From contig JAAUZU010000008.1 of the NCBI GenBank assembly GCA_014804445.1, positions 265,095 through 329,094 on the forward strand: a DNA stretch of 64,000 nt, written 5' to 3'. A program made the translations under genes and the position numbers. The DNA comes from Lachnospiraceae bacterium. GTDB taxonomy: Bacteria > Bacillota > Clostridia > Lachnospirales > Lachnospiraceae. The notes beneath the pieces are model-generated. The model was not told where the DNA came from. It did no database searches and saw only the letters and a program-made list of their open reading frames with translations. Below, piece by piece: positions 9,621 to 17,468 of the stretch (the stretch's first letter is position 1; every line of letters starts with the position of its first letter).

Positions 9621-11108
9621 ATGGTAATAAATGACAGGATGGAGCAGTGCTATCATTGTGAGGCATGTGTGCAGGCATGTCCCGTGCACGCGATTCACAT
9701 GGAAGATGACGGGCGGGGCTTTCGGAAACCCCAAATAGATGAAACGGTATGTATAAACTGCGGTTTGTGTGCAAGGGTATGTCCGCTCAATGTACAGATG
9801 GCGGCATATAAGCACGGCGTGGAGCAACAGCATATAAGAGGAATCAAGCGGCTTGACGAAAAGAAGAGGCGGGAAAGCCAGTCAGGGGGCGCTTTCAGCG
9901 TAATTGCCGAGTACGTACTGGCGCAGCATGGCGTGGTATATGGCGCTGCGCTGGACGACGACCTGAACTGCCGTTATCAGCGCGTAGACAAAGCGGAAGA
10001 ACTGGTGAAGCTGAAAGGTTCCAAATATGTGCAGGCTGAGGTTTTAGAGGTATACCAATCCATTCGTGAGGACTTAAAAAAGGGAAGCAAAGTGCTTTTC
10101 GGGGGAACTGCCTGCGCGGTACTGGGTCTCAGAACGTTTTTGGGAGAAGAGCCGGAAGGGCTGATTACCTGCGATTTGGTGTGTCATGGTGTGGCAAGCC
10201 CCGACGTTTATCGGCATTACCGTGACTATCAGGAGAAGCGACATGGGGAAAAGCTGACGGACTTCAACTTTCGCGACAAAAAATTCGGCTGGCACAGCCA
10301 TGTGGAGACCTTTACGTTGGAAAGCGGAAAGGAAGAAGCAGATGTCTTGTACCGAAATCTGTACTATGGGCATCTTTGTATGCGGGAAAGCTGCTACCAC
10401 TGTCCCTTTGCCGATATGAGCAGAGTCTCCGACATTACAATAGGGGATTTCTGGGGCATCGAGAAAACACATGCAGAATGGGATGATAACCTTGGAATTT
10501 CTCTTTTCATTACCAATACGCCAAAGGGGGAAGCAGTATTTCAGGCGGTTTCCGGGGAATTGGAATTTATTGTAAGCAATAGCGAGGAATGTTTACAGCC
10601 GCATTTGGCATATCCGGTGCAAAAGCCGGAGGGCGTGGAACTTTTTTGGGAGGAATACCGAAACAAGAACTTTTATTATATCCTGAAAAAATACGGAAGC
10701 GACAACCAAAAGTTTCTGGGTGATGTCGCGGTCACCCAAAATCTGGAAACGAAAAAGAAAAAGGGGATCAATATCGCCAATTATTTTACAGAACGGGATT
10801 GTTCGCGTATTGCGCTCTGCGGTCTGAATGAAAATACCGAAATGCTGGTAGCAGAGCTGGAGGCGGGCGGTATATCGGTTGAATGCATTCTGGAGACGGT
10901 CTGTGACAATGCAGAATGTAGAAAATATGCGTGTGGAAAGCCGGTGATTCCGATTGCCGGACTAAAAGCAAAAGAAGCGCAGGAAATTGACAGGTACGTT
11001 GTGATGTGCGAGCAGTTTTTCTTGGATATTGTGCAGGAACTGCGCCGGATTGAGGTGCCGCTGTATAAAGTAGCACCCATCAGCTTTTTGGCGGCGATGG
11101 AGGTATAG
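9621..11108 (+). CDS. Coenzyme F420 hydrogenase beta-subunit-like ferredoxin protein
   Basis: 495 residues, start ATG 9621 behind AGGAGG. Two 4Fe-4S clusters are plain: CYHCEACVQACP (about 10) and CINCGLCARVCP (about 43). The middle 250 residues match the FrhB-like domain, with SGGAFS and a distal cysteine set (CYHCPF). Residues from about 395 form a Rossmann-like module (RIALCGLNENTE). FrhB-like proteins are regularly encoded next to polysaccharide pyruvyl transferases in glycan loci, as here; their redox role there is not established. It is the only evident iron-sulfur protein in this operon. Confidence 0.8.
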   Translation: MVINDRMEQCYHCEACVQACPVHAIHMEDDGRGFRKPQIDETVCINCGLCARVCPLNVQMAAYKHGVEQQHIRGIKRLDEKKRRESQSGGAFSVIAEYVLAQHGVVYGAALDDDLNCRYQRVDKAEELVKLKGSKYVQAEVLEVYQSIREDLKKGSKVLFGGTACAVLGLRTFLGEEPEGLITCDLVCHGVASPDVYRHYRDYQEKRHGEKLTDFNFRDKKFGWHSHVETFTLESGKEEADVLYRNLYYGHLCMRESCYHCPFADMSRVSDITIGDFWGIEKTHAEWDDNLGISLFITNTPKGEAVFQAVSGELEFIVSNSEECLQPHLAYPVQKPEGVELFWEEYRNKNFYYILKKYGSDNQKFLGDVAVTQNLETKKKKGINIANYFTERDCSRIALCGLNENTEMLVAELEAGGISVECILETVCDNAECRKYACGKPVIPIAGLKAKEAQEIDRYVVMCEQFFLDIVQELRRIEVPLYKVAPISFLAAMEV

Positions 11109-11141
11109 ACTGATAAATGGAGGAAGGGATTGGAGGGCAGT

Positions 11142-12167
11142 ATGCTTAGAGTAGGAATCTTGACATTTCATAATGCAAACAGCATGGGCGCAGTCAGTCA
11201 GACATATGCGCTGCAGGAGGCGCTCCGTAAGCTGGGAGCAGAGGTACATGTCATCAATTACACGGCGCCTGGTATGCAGCTTCAGGCAAAGCAGGAACGG
11301 CAGTTCAAAGAATTTACAGAGAAATATTTATACCTGACTCCGCTGTATGAAAGCGGTGAAGAAATCGATTGTTCCCAGTTTGACGAAATTATTGTCGGCA
11401 GCGATCAGGTATGGAACCCACTGCTCACAAAGTATGACGGCACTTATTTTCTGGATTTTGCCGGCCCCGAGATTGTCAAAGTAGCGTATGCGGCGAGCGT
11501 GGGCGTCAATACCTTTCTGGACGGCAGCTTTACAGAGCCGTTTGCAAAATATACGCCGTATTTTGATGCCATTTCTCTAAGGGAAAGTGTGCATGTGCCC
11601 GCTGTTATGCAGTATACCCAGTGCCCGGTGCTGCACACGCTGGACCCGACGCTGCTGTTGTCTGATGAAGAGTATACCTCCGCATTTGGCCTGCAGGAGA
11701 CGGATGAGGAGTATATTTTCCTATACCAGATAGGAATCGATTCCAAACTGCTGGACTATGCCAATATGATTGCCATGCAGTATAACTGCAAGCTGATAGC
11801 GCTTGCACGGTACAGTGATTTTTATTTTGTGCCGGGGACAGAGCTGGTTTCCGACATAACGCCGGAGCAGTGGATGACCTATATTAAAAATGCAAAGCTG
11901 GTGCTGACAGATTCGTATCACGGTATGAATTTTTCCATTATATTCCGAAAGCCTTTCTATGTGTTGACGGAATTAAAATATAACTTAATCAGAGTGGTGG
12001 ATCTGCTTTCTGTCTTAAAGCTGGAGAACAGAAAGCTGTCCTGCCTGTCCGACGTAAGAGATGTGGATTTTTCGATTGACTACTCGGAAACGGAAAAAAT
12101 TCTGGAGAGCAGAAAAGAGGAGTCACTTGGATTTTTGAAAGTGGTTGCTACCTTGACAGAGGAGTAG
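11142..12167 (+). CDS. Polysaccharide pyruvyl transferase family protein
   Basis: 341 residues. ATG 11142 follows GGAGGG; the frame opens at TTG 11130 but this is less likely. Recognisable features are LTFHNANSMGAVSQTYAL at the N-terminus, IIVGSDQVWNP near residue 85, and LVLTDSYHGMNFSIIF near residue 250, all typical of the family that adds ketal-pyruvate to sugars from PEP. This would give the glycan a negative charge. It ends the rightward operon and its last 20 bases overlap the convergent 12148 gene. Confidence 0.85.
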   Translation: MLRVGILTFHNANSMGAVSQTYALQEALRKLGAEVHVINYTAPGMQLQAKQERQFKEFTEKYLYLTPLYESGEEIDCSQFDEIIVGSDQVWNPLLTKYDGTYFLDFAGPEIVKVAYAASVGVNTFLDGSFTEPFAKYTPYFDAISLRESVHVPAVMQYTQCPVLHTLDPTLLLSDEEYTSAFGLQETDEEYIFLYQIGIDSKLLDYANMIAMQYNCKLIALARYSDFYFVPGTELVSDITPEQWMTYIKNAKLVLTDSYHGMNFSIIFRKPFYVLTELKYNLIRVVDLLSVLKLENRKLSCLSDVRDVDFSIDYSETEKILESRKEESLGFLKVVATLTEE

Positions 12168-12873
12168 TATTTTCCTGTCTCCCGATTTCAGAATAGTGTT
12201 TTCCGAGGAGGTCATGGTAGGTACGCATAAACATCTGCCGGTACTGATTGTAATTTGTCAGATTGAGCACCCCGCCGTCGTCATGCATGCACCAGGGATG
12301 GCGCTGTGCGGGAACAACGATTTTGTGTCCGCCTAGCAGAAAGGTAAGAGAATGATACGCATCGTAAAAGTCCCAGCCGGTCAGACTTTCCGTGTTCCAG
12401 AGATAGTCTTGGGAGGTAATCATCATAAAGCCGTCTATCAGGGCTGCGGCCTGATACCCGTCCCGGGACAGGGAATAGCGGTATTCTGACAGAGGGGGAT
12501 AGACAGCTTTCCGCTGATAAGGCGTGCCAATGCGGGAGCCAGAGTGCCACATGACGCCGTCCGGAGAGACGGTTTCGTAGCCTGTCATGCCAATCAGCCC
12601 GATGGAGGCATCGGATTGAAAAATGGCAAGTACATCTGACAGAAAATAGGGATTCAATATAAATACATCCTGATGCATGTAGATTTTATATTTGGCATTG
12701 GAGGACGCCATGGCTTCATTGTAGCCTGAGGTCATCGAGTCGGCATCCGTAACGGTGAGCAGCTCGGTGGTATAGCCCTCGGGGATTATCAGGTGTCCGA
12801 TATAGTGAAGGGCTTCTTCCAGCAAGAGATTGTTGTTGGTGCATAGGATAAAACAGAATTTGTGCTCGTCCAT
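12148..12873 (-). CDS. StrF-like GT2 glycosyltransferase
   Basis: 241 residues with GAGG 5 bases before the ATG. The sequence FILCTNNN, GYNEAMASSNAKYKIYMHQD and IGLIGMTGYE follow the short StrF-type glycosyltransferase family (Glyco_tranf_2_5). The HQD motif takes the place of the usual D-x-D. It is second in a two-gene leftward unit behind the 12924 gene (50-base gap) and is convergent with the pyruvyl transferase gene. Confidence 0.75.
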   Translation of the reverse strand: MDEHKFCFILCTNNNLLLEEALHYIGHLIIPEGYTTELLTVTDADSMTSGYNEAMASSNAKYKIYMHQDVFILNPYFLSDVLAIFQSDASIGLIGMTGYETVSPDGVMWHSGSRIGTPYQRKAVYPPLSEYRYSLSRDGYQAAALIDGFMMITSQDYLWNTESLTGWDFYDAYHSLTFLLGGHKIVVPAQRHPWCMHDDGGVLNLTNYNQYRQMFMRTYHDLLGKHYSEIGRQENTTPLSR

Positions 12874-12923
12874 GTTTTCCTCGATTCCGCCGCATAAGCG
12901 ACATAAGATGACAGGGAAGCCGG

Positions 12924-13475
12924 TCAGTTTCCGGCTGCCAGTGAGATAAATAGCTGCTGTTCGTCAGCAGTCCAGTATGCGGAGCAGATTTCGACAATGA
13001 TGCCGTATAAGTCCGCATCGGGGATAATCATCTCCTCCTGTAGTATCACATATATGGCAAATACAGATGGTCTGTTGTCCAAAAGCCAGCCTGCCGCTTC
13101 TTCTGTGGAAGTTTCGGAAAGCCGGAATGAAAGCCTGCGGAGGGCGAACAGCGCCAGTGTATATTTTTCCAACAGACTGTTTTTATCGGTACAGTCCAAA
13201 ATAAAGGGCGTTTTCTGATAAGCAAGCTCTAATTGGGTAAAGTGCAGAATGGTGAGAATTTTGCGGCTCTCCCCTATGTGTTCATACGCCGATAAGCCGT
13301 CTCCCTGTTCCATATAGGGAATAAGGTCTAACATGGCTTTTGTATCCTGCCGTTTCAGCGCAGCATTTAAGGTATTCGTGATATGCAACCAGGAATTCTG
13401 TATAGAGTCTTTGTCTTTTTCTAATTGCTGAAAAAATGTTTCGGTGGATAAATTTAACTGGGAGGAAATGTCCAT
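12924..13475 (-). CDS. Unrecognised all-helical protein of the glycan island
   Basis: 183 residues, predicted almost wholly helical, leucine- and glutamate-rich, no signal peptide or membrane segment. GGAG lies 6 bases before the ATG. It does not match a family I can name. Parts such as KILTILHFTQLELAYQK resemble the recurring helical modules attached to neighbouring enzymes, so it may be a stand-alone version that docks with them. It is the first gene after the leftward promoter at 13522-13550. Confidence 0.55.
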   Translation of the reverse strand: MDISSQLNLSTETFFQQLEKDKDSIQNSWLHITNTLNAALKRQDTKAMLDLIPYMEQGDGLSAYEHIGESRKILTILHFTQLELAYQKTPFILDCTDKNSLLEKYTLALFALRRLSFRLSETSTEEAAGWLLDNRPSVFAIYVILQEEMIIPDADLYGIIVEICSAYWTADEQQLFISLAAGN

Positions 13476-13521
13476 TTTGGTCTCCGGTCAGGTGATGTTA
13501 TAGTGAAATATCTTACGATTA

Positions 13522-13550
13522 AGTATAATTTCCTGTTTCCATTAAGTCAA
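13522..13550 (-). promoter_or_regulatory. Sigma-A promoter for the 12924-12148 unit
   Basis: On the minus strand TTGACT (13545-13550), a 17-base spacer, and TATACT (13522-13527). It points at the start of the 12924 gene, about 50 bases away. It is a mirror copy, hexamer for hexamer, of the rightward promoter at 13570-13598. Confidence 0.7.
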
Positions 13551-13579
13551 ATGTTTTTGCTTATATAATTTGACTTAAT
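13541..13579. repeat. 12-bp perfect dyad holding both divergent -35 boxes
   Basis: ATTAAGTCAAAT (13541-13552) and ATTTGACTTAAT (13568-13579) are exact inverted copies separated by 15 bases. Each arm contains one of the two -35 hexamers, so a dimeric regulator bound here would control both directions together. It could also just be two similar promoters. Confidence 0.65.
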
Positions 13580-13598
13580 TTATCCAAAAAACTATACT
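13570..13598 (+). promoter_or_regulatory. Sigma-A promoter for the CgeB-like gene
   Basis: TTGACT (13570-13575), 17 bases, TATACT (13593-13598). Transcription should begin near 13605, which rules out the in-frame ATG at 13598 and supports ATG 13649 as the start of the downstream gene. Confidence 0.75.
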
Positions 13599-13648
13599 TG
13601 ATGGTAGAAAAGAGAGATTGTTATGACAATGTACAGGAGTACAGACGC

Positions 13649-14803
13649 ATGAAAATATTGTTTTATGATATGGGCAGCTATACCTACCATGACTTCCTTT
13701 ATTATTTGAAAAAGGCAGGACATACCTGCAAGACGGTGTATTACCATTTTCCCGACAAATTTCATGATGATTTTTTTTGCGAGCGTTTTACGGAATACCT
13801 GTCAAAGGAAACCTACGACGTTGTGATTAGCGTCAATTTCTTTCCTTTGGTGGCACAGCTTTGCAATCAGCATCATGTACGGTATATTGCGTGGTGTTAT
13901 GACAGCCCGCTGGAAGAGAGACTGGCCGATTATTTTCACTACGAAACCAATTATATTTTTCTGTTCGACAGGGTAGAAGCAGCACAATATCAGGCAGCCG
14001 GATATACACAGGTATTTCACCTGCCGCTTGCAGTCAATACGGACAGACTGGATGGGCTTACTTTCCATGCTTCCCAGGTTGCCCTACATTCTGCGGATGT
14101 ATCTTTTGTGGGGAATCTCTACGATTCACCTTTGGAAACCCTGCTTTATGCGGCGGACGGTTTTACCAAGGGGTATGTCGAAGGAATCCTGCAGGCACAG
14201 CTCCGTATCTACGGCTGTTACCTGCTTGACGATTTGGTTACGGAGGAGCTGCTCTGTGCCGTCAACAGTTCGTTTGAAAAAATAGGGCAGACCGGTCTGA
14301 CGCTGAATCACCGCGGCTTGGTTTACGCCATAGCCACGGAAATCACCCATTTGGAGCGAAGCTTTCTGCTGGAGCAGTGCGGTGAGCTGTATGATACCCA
14401 TTTTTATACCTCCAAACCCTGTCATTTAAACAATGTCAGGCTTTGCGGTCCTGTAAAATATGAGGACGAAATGCCCTGTGTATTTCGGTACAGCAAACTG
14501 AATCTGTGCCCAACCTTAAAGTGTATTCAGTCCGGCATCCCCCTCAGAGCTTTAGATATCATGGGAGCCGGCGGGGCATTGCTCGCCAACTATCAGCCCG
14601 AGCTTGCGGAATATTTTGAGGACGGAAAGGAACTGATTCTGTACGGGAGCATGGAAGAAGCCATTGCAAAGGCTGATTATTATTTAAAACACGATGAGCT
14701 GAGAAAACAGATTGCGCGAAACGGCTATCAGAAAGTAAAAAAAGAATTCTCCTATTCAAAACGGATAGAAGAACTCTTTCGTGTTGTGCAGAATAATCGG
14801 TAA
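13649..14803 (+). CDS. CgeB/DUF3880-like GT-B glycosyltransferase
   Basis: Start ATG 13649 (AGGAG, 9-base gap), because the longer frame begins on the promoter -10 box. 384 residues. MKILFYDMGSYTYHDF opens an N-terminal DUF3880-like half; the C-terminal half has GIPLRALDIMGAGGALLANYQ and DELRKQIARNGYQKVKKEFS, as in CgeB/spore-maturation type group 1 glycosyltransferases. It is a one-gene unit that ends directly against the last gene of the leftward operon with no visible terminator between. Confidence 0.8.
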   Translation: MKILFYDMGSYTYHDFLYYLKKAGHTCKTVYYHFPDKFHDDFFCERFTEYLSKETYDVVISVNFFPLVAQLCNQHHVRYIAWCYDSPLEERLADYFHYETNYIFLFDRVEAAQYQAAGYTQVFHLPLAVNTDRLDGLTFHASQVALHSADVSFVGNLYDSPLETLLYAADGFTKGYVEGILQAQLRIYGCYLLDDLVTEELLCAVNSSFEKIGQTGLTLNHRGLVYAIATEITHLERSFLLEQCGELYDTHFYTSKPCHLNNVRLCGPVKYEDEMPCVFRYSKLNLCPTLKCIQSGIPLRALDIMGAGGALLANYQPELAEYFEDGKELILYGSMEEAIAKADYYLKHDELRKQIARNGYQKVKKEFSYSKRIEELFRVVQNNR

Positions 14804-15136
14804 TCAGACATAAATCAGTTCCCGCCTTGAATCCTTCCAGACAAACAGTTTATCCCTCTGCAATCCATAGCTTTCATATTTTTGCAGGACTGCCTCGTAG
14901 TTTTCCACAGCAAGTATCAAAGCATAGTTCTTCCCGCTGCTTATCAGCTCAAATATGGAAAGTGCCTTTTTGCCTAGAAAAGTTTCAAACTTTACTTCCT
15001 CCATGCAGAATGCATCGATTGTTACGCCAAGATTGACAAGCATCATATATAACTCCTGCGTTTTGGGACTGACAAACCACAAGGCTTTAATATCTGCCGC
15101 TTCTACTTCCGGATTTATTGCACAAAGGTTTTTCAT
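14804..15136 (-). CDS. Stand-alone Rossmann-like module protein
   Basis: 110 residues with GGAGG before the ATG. The pattern of a short strand, helix, FCMEEVKFETFLGKKAL and a final FVWKD matches the C-terminal module of the SDR protein encoded just upstream (which ends CLWKDLMEDA). It lacks a clear GxGxxG loop (WFVSPKTQE instead). It is the last gene of the leftward operon, one base from the SDR stop. The role is unknown; a nucleotide-binding or docking module is the simplest guess. Confidence 0.5.
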   Translation of the reverse strand: MKNLCAINPEVEAADIKALWFVSPKTQELYMMLVNLGVTIDAFCMEEVKFETFLGKKALSIFELISSGKNYALILAVENYEAVLQKYESYGLQRDKLFVWKDSRRELIYV

Positions 15137-15137
15137 A

Positions 15138-16298
15138 TTACGCGTCCTCCATTAAATCTTTCCAGAGGCAGAAATCCCTGCCCGGAATCAGATTTTCTTT
15201 TTCAAGCATTTTCCTGATTTCATCATAGAATGCCGTTGATGTTATAATTATGTAATAAGAAGAGAGCTGCCCGAATAACTCATCATAATGATATATTTTT
15301 CGCGCTATGCAGTATTTCCCTGCCTTATCCTTATCCGAATCTACAAATCCGACAAACTGTTTTTCAATTGCACTAAAATTGTAGGTTCTGAGCATATTCC
15401 TGCATTCACGACCTAGAGGCCACATCAGAATACTGCGTTCATGGGCTGAAGCCGGTTTTTTTAGAACAGGTTGTCCCTGTTTATAATCCGTATCAACTTC
15501 TCTTGCAAGATGCCGCCCCGTCGTATAGATATTTTGTTTATACGTGAGATGCTCCATTATTCTTTTACTTGCCAGAGAGCCCATAGCCATATATTCCGGG
15601 GGATTATCCAGCGAACATATTGCTATGATTCTTTCTGCCAGTTTTCTGACGTCGATGTCAGTTGTCAGGCTTCTTTGGCGCAGCGCCGCGTATTCTTTCC
15701 GACGGCCGACCACCTTATTCCACAATTCCGTATTTACATTCCCCGGTTCCACAATAGAAACGGGAACTTTAAAGGGCTGTAATTCTTTTGCGACAGCCTC
15801 ACAAAATCCATTGATTCCGTATTTGGAGGCACAATAGTAAGCCCATTCCGCCGCCGGGACTTCCCCGTTGATAGAAGAAATCTGTACGATTTTCCCCCCA
15901 TATTGCTTTAAATGGGGAATGCAGGCGCGGATATACAGCATGGATCCCATCAGGTTGGTATTTATGACATCCTGTATCTCCTCGATTTCGACTTCCTCTG
16001 CCGGCCCTTTGAGTGAGATGCCTGCATTGCTCACTACGACGATATCCCGCGGCACTGCTTTACAAGCCTCTGTCACCACAGCGTCCACCTCGTGGGGACT
16101 GCGCATGTCAACCTCATATACGGTCAGGGTATCCGGGTATTGTTCCGAAAGCATGCGGATTTTTTCCCGATTCCGCACAAAGCCCACGACCGAACAGCCC
16201 TTTGCCAGCAGCTTTTCGGTCAGTTCAAATCCGATTCCGCTGCTGATTCCGGTTATCATCCATGTCTGCCTGTCAGGATTCTGCCGTCCCTGCTCCAT
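15138..16298 (-). CDS. Short-chain dehydrogenase/reductase with C-terminal Rossmann-like module
   Basis: 386 residues, GGAGG 9 bases before ATG. Residues 1-250 are a classical SDR: TGISSGIG near 15 (NAD(P) binding), SNAGIS near 90, and the catalytic Y-x-x-x-K in YYCASKYG near 155. Residues from about 270 form the recurring second module (VGFVDSDKDKAG). It likely reduces or oxidises a sugar intermediate. The start overlaps the end of the upstream gene by 26 bases, so translation is coupled. Confidence 0.8.
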   Translation of the reverse strand: MEQGRQNPDRQTWMITGISSGIGFELTEKLLAKGCSVVGFVRNREKIRMLSEQYPDTLTVYEVDMRSPHEVDAVVTEACKAVPRDIVVVSNAGISLKGPAEEVEIEEIQDVINTNLMGSMLYIRACIPHLKQYGGKIVQISSINGEVPAAEWAYYCASKYGINGFCEAVAKELQPFKVPVSIVEPGNVNTELWNKVVGRRKEYAALRQRSLTTDIDVRKLAERIIAICSLDNPPEYMAMGSLASKRIMEHLTYKQNIYTTGRHLAREVDTDYKQGQPVLKKPASAHERSILMWPLGRECRNMLRTYNFSAIEKQFVGFVDSDKDKAGKYCIARKIYHYDELFGQLSSYYIIITSTAFYDEIRKMLEKENLIPGRDFCLWKDLMEDA

Positions 16299-17451
16299 AT
16301 CCCAAAACCTCCATCATCTTATCCGCTATGAGCTCGTTGCCGTTTTCATACAGGTGGAACTGGTCATAAAACAGGTTGTCATACCCATCCAGCCAGCTTC
16401 GTCCGTCCACAACGCAGCCTCGTACTGCTTCCTCCATTTTTTCTTCTATCTCCGCATAAATGCGTTGAATGATTCGCCCATATTTGGCAAAGGACCATTG
16501 CAATTCTATATCTTCCTGTGCATGTACCTCCTGTGTCGTAATGGACGGCGGAAATACACAGATGTAGCGGATTCCGTGCGCTTCACATAATAATTTTGAC
16601 ATATAAATATTATCCAGAATCACTTCCGCGGTTCTTCTTTCGCTTCTGTTTCCCAGATTGATCTGATTGATAGTTCTGTCCTCGAACCTGTCCTTGATCT
16701 GGTTTTTGACGAGGGACAATATTTTTTTCTGGTATCCGACAATAAAAGGAGCCGTCCTCCATTCGCCGTATATGCAGTCGTTTTCCAAAGAAGTATAGTC
16801 GATGACAATATCCGGGCGCAGGGGTAAAATATCCCGTATCAGTTTTAGCAGGCATTGGGAGGTGGTGTGTCCATAAGAAGCGCAGAGCAGGAAGGATGGA
16901 TTTTCACCTGATTTTTTCATACGCTCATAAACAAGCCTTGGCCACAATTTCCAGTCAAAACAGGTTTCGTCAACTAACGATGCCCCATTGACTGCAATCT
17001 GAATCCCTGATGCAGATTTTTTTCCCCAAAAACGGCAGCCTCTTATATCATCAGAAAAGGTGCTGTGACCTAACGTGGGGTCGAGAGGCGTACTTTTTGA
17101 CAAAGACGTCTGGAAATGCGCCCCCGAAATATAGTTGAAATCTTTCAGATACTGAAATCCCCTGTCCAACAGATACTTTGACTGGAAGCCGGCGCCATGC
17201 AGCTCCGTCAATAAAATATAGGCGTCGTTTTTGGTCTGGATGATTTCTTCGATGGAAACAATCTGCTTCTGCAAAATTCTTTCGTCTGCTTCCTTGCCCG
17301 GGATTTGCAAATAACAGGGCAGGAGAGAGCATGTGTTTGCAATTATGTTTCCATAATCTGCCGCAAGGCGTCCGGTTCCGAATATAAATACCTTTTTGTT
17401 TTTGCATAGCCGTTGTAAGGCAACTATGTCCGTTAAGCTTATTTCAGCCAT
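16273..17451 (-). CDS. SGNH-like protein with N-terminal Rossmann-like module
   Basis: 392 residues, AGGAG 7 bases before ATG. KVFIFGTGRLAADYG near residue 19 begins the recurring GxGxxx module (to about 110). The second half has an SGNH-like arrangement, with CASYGHTTSQ in the first block, IRYICVFPPS in the middle and DQFHLYENGN near the C-terminus as the D-x-x-H catalytic pair. A glycan acyl- or deacyl-transfer role is an inference. Confidence 0.6.
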   Translation of the reverse strand: MAEISLTDIVALQRLCKNKKVFIFGTGRLAADYGNIIANTCSLLPCYLQIPGKEADERILQKQIVSIEEIIQTKNDAYILLTELHGAGFQSKYLLDRGFQYLKDFNYISGAHFQTSLSKSTPLDPTLGHSTFSDDIRGCRFWGKKSASGIQIAVNGASLVDETCFDWKLWPRLVYERMKKSGENPSFLLCASYGHTTSQCLLKLIRDILPLRPDIVIDYTSLENDCIYGEWRTAPFIVGYQKKILSLVKNQIKDRFEDRTINQINLGNRSERRTAEVILDNIYMSKLLCEAHGIRYICVFPPSITTQEVHAQEDIELQWSFAKYGRIIQRIYAEIEEKMEEAVRGCVVDGRSWLDGYDNLFYDQFHLYENGNELIADKMMEVLGYGAGTAES

Positions 17452-17468
17452 ATAGATGCTCCTGTTGT

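Noticed and set aside
13598-13648. Earlier ATG for the CgeB-like protein
   Set aside because: It overlaps the -10 of the promoter; ATG 13649 has AGGAG at 9 bases and begins at the conserved domain edge.
15868-16590. 240-residue open frame on the plus strand
   Set aside because: It lies opposite the SDR and SGNH-like genes, has no ribosome binding site and its translation has no domain pattern.
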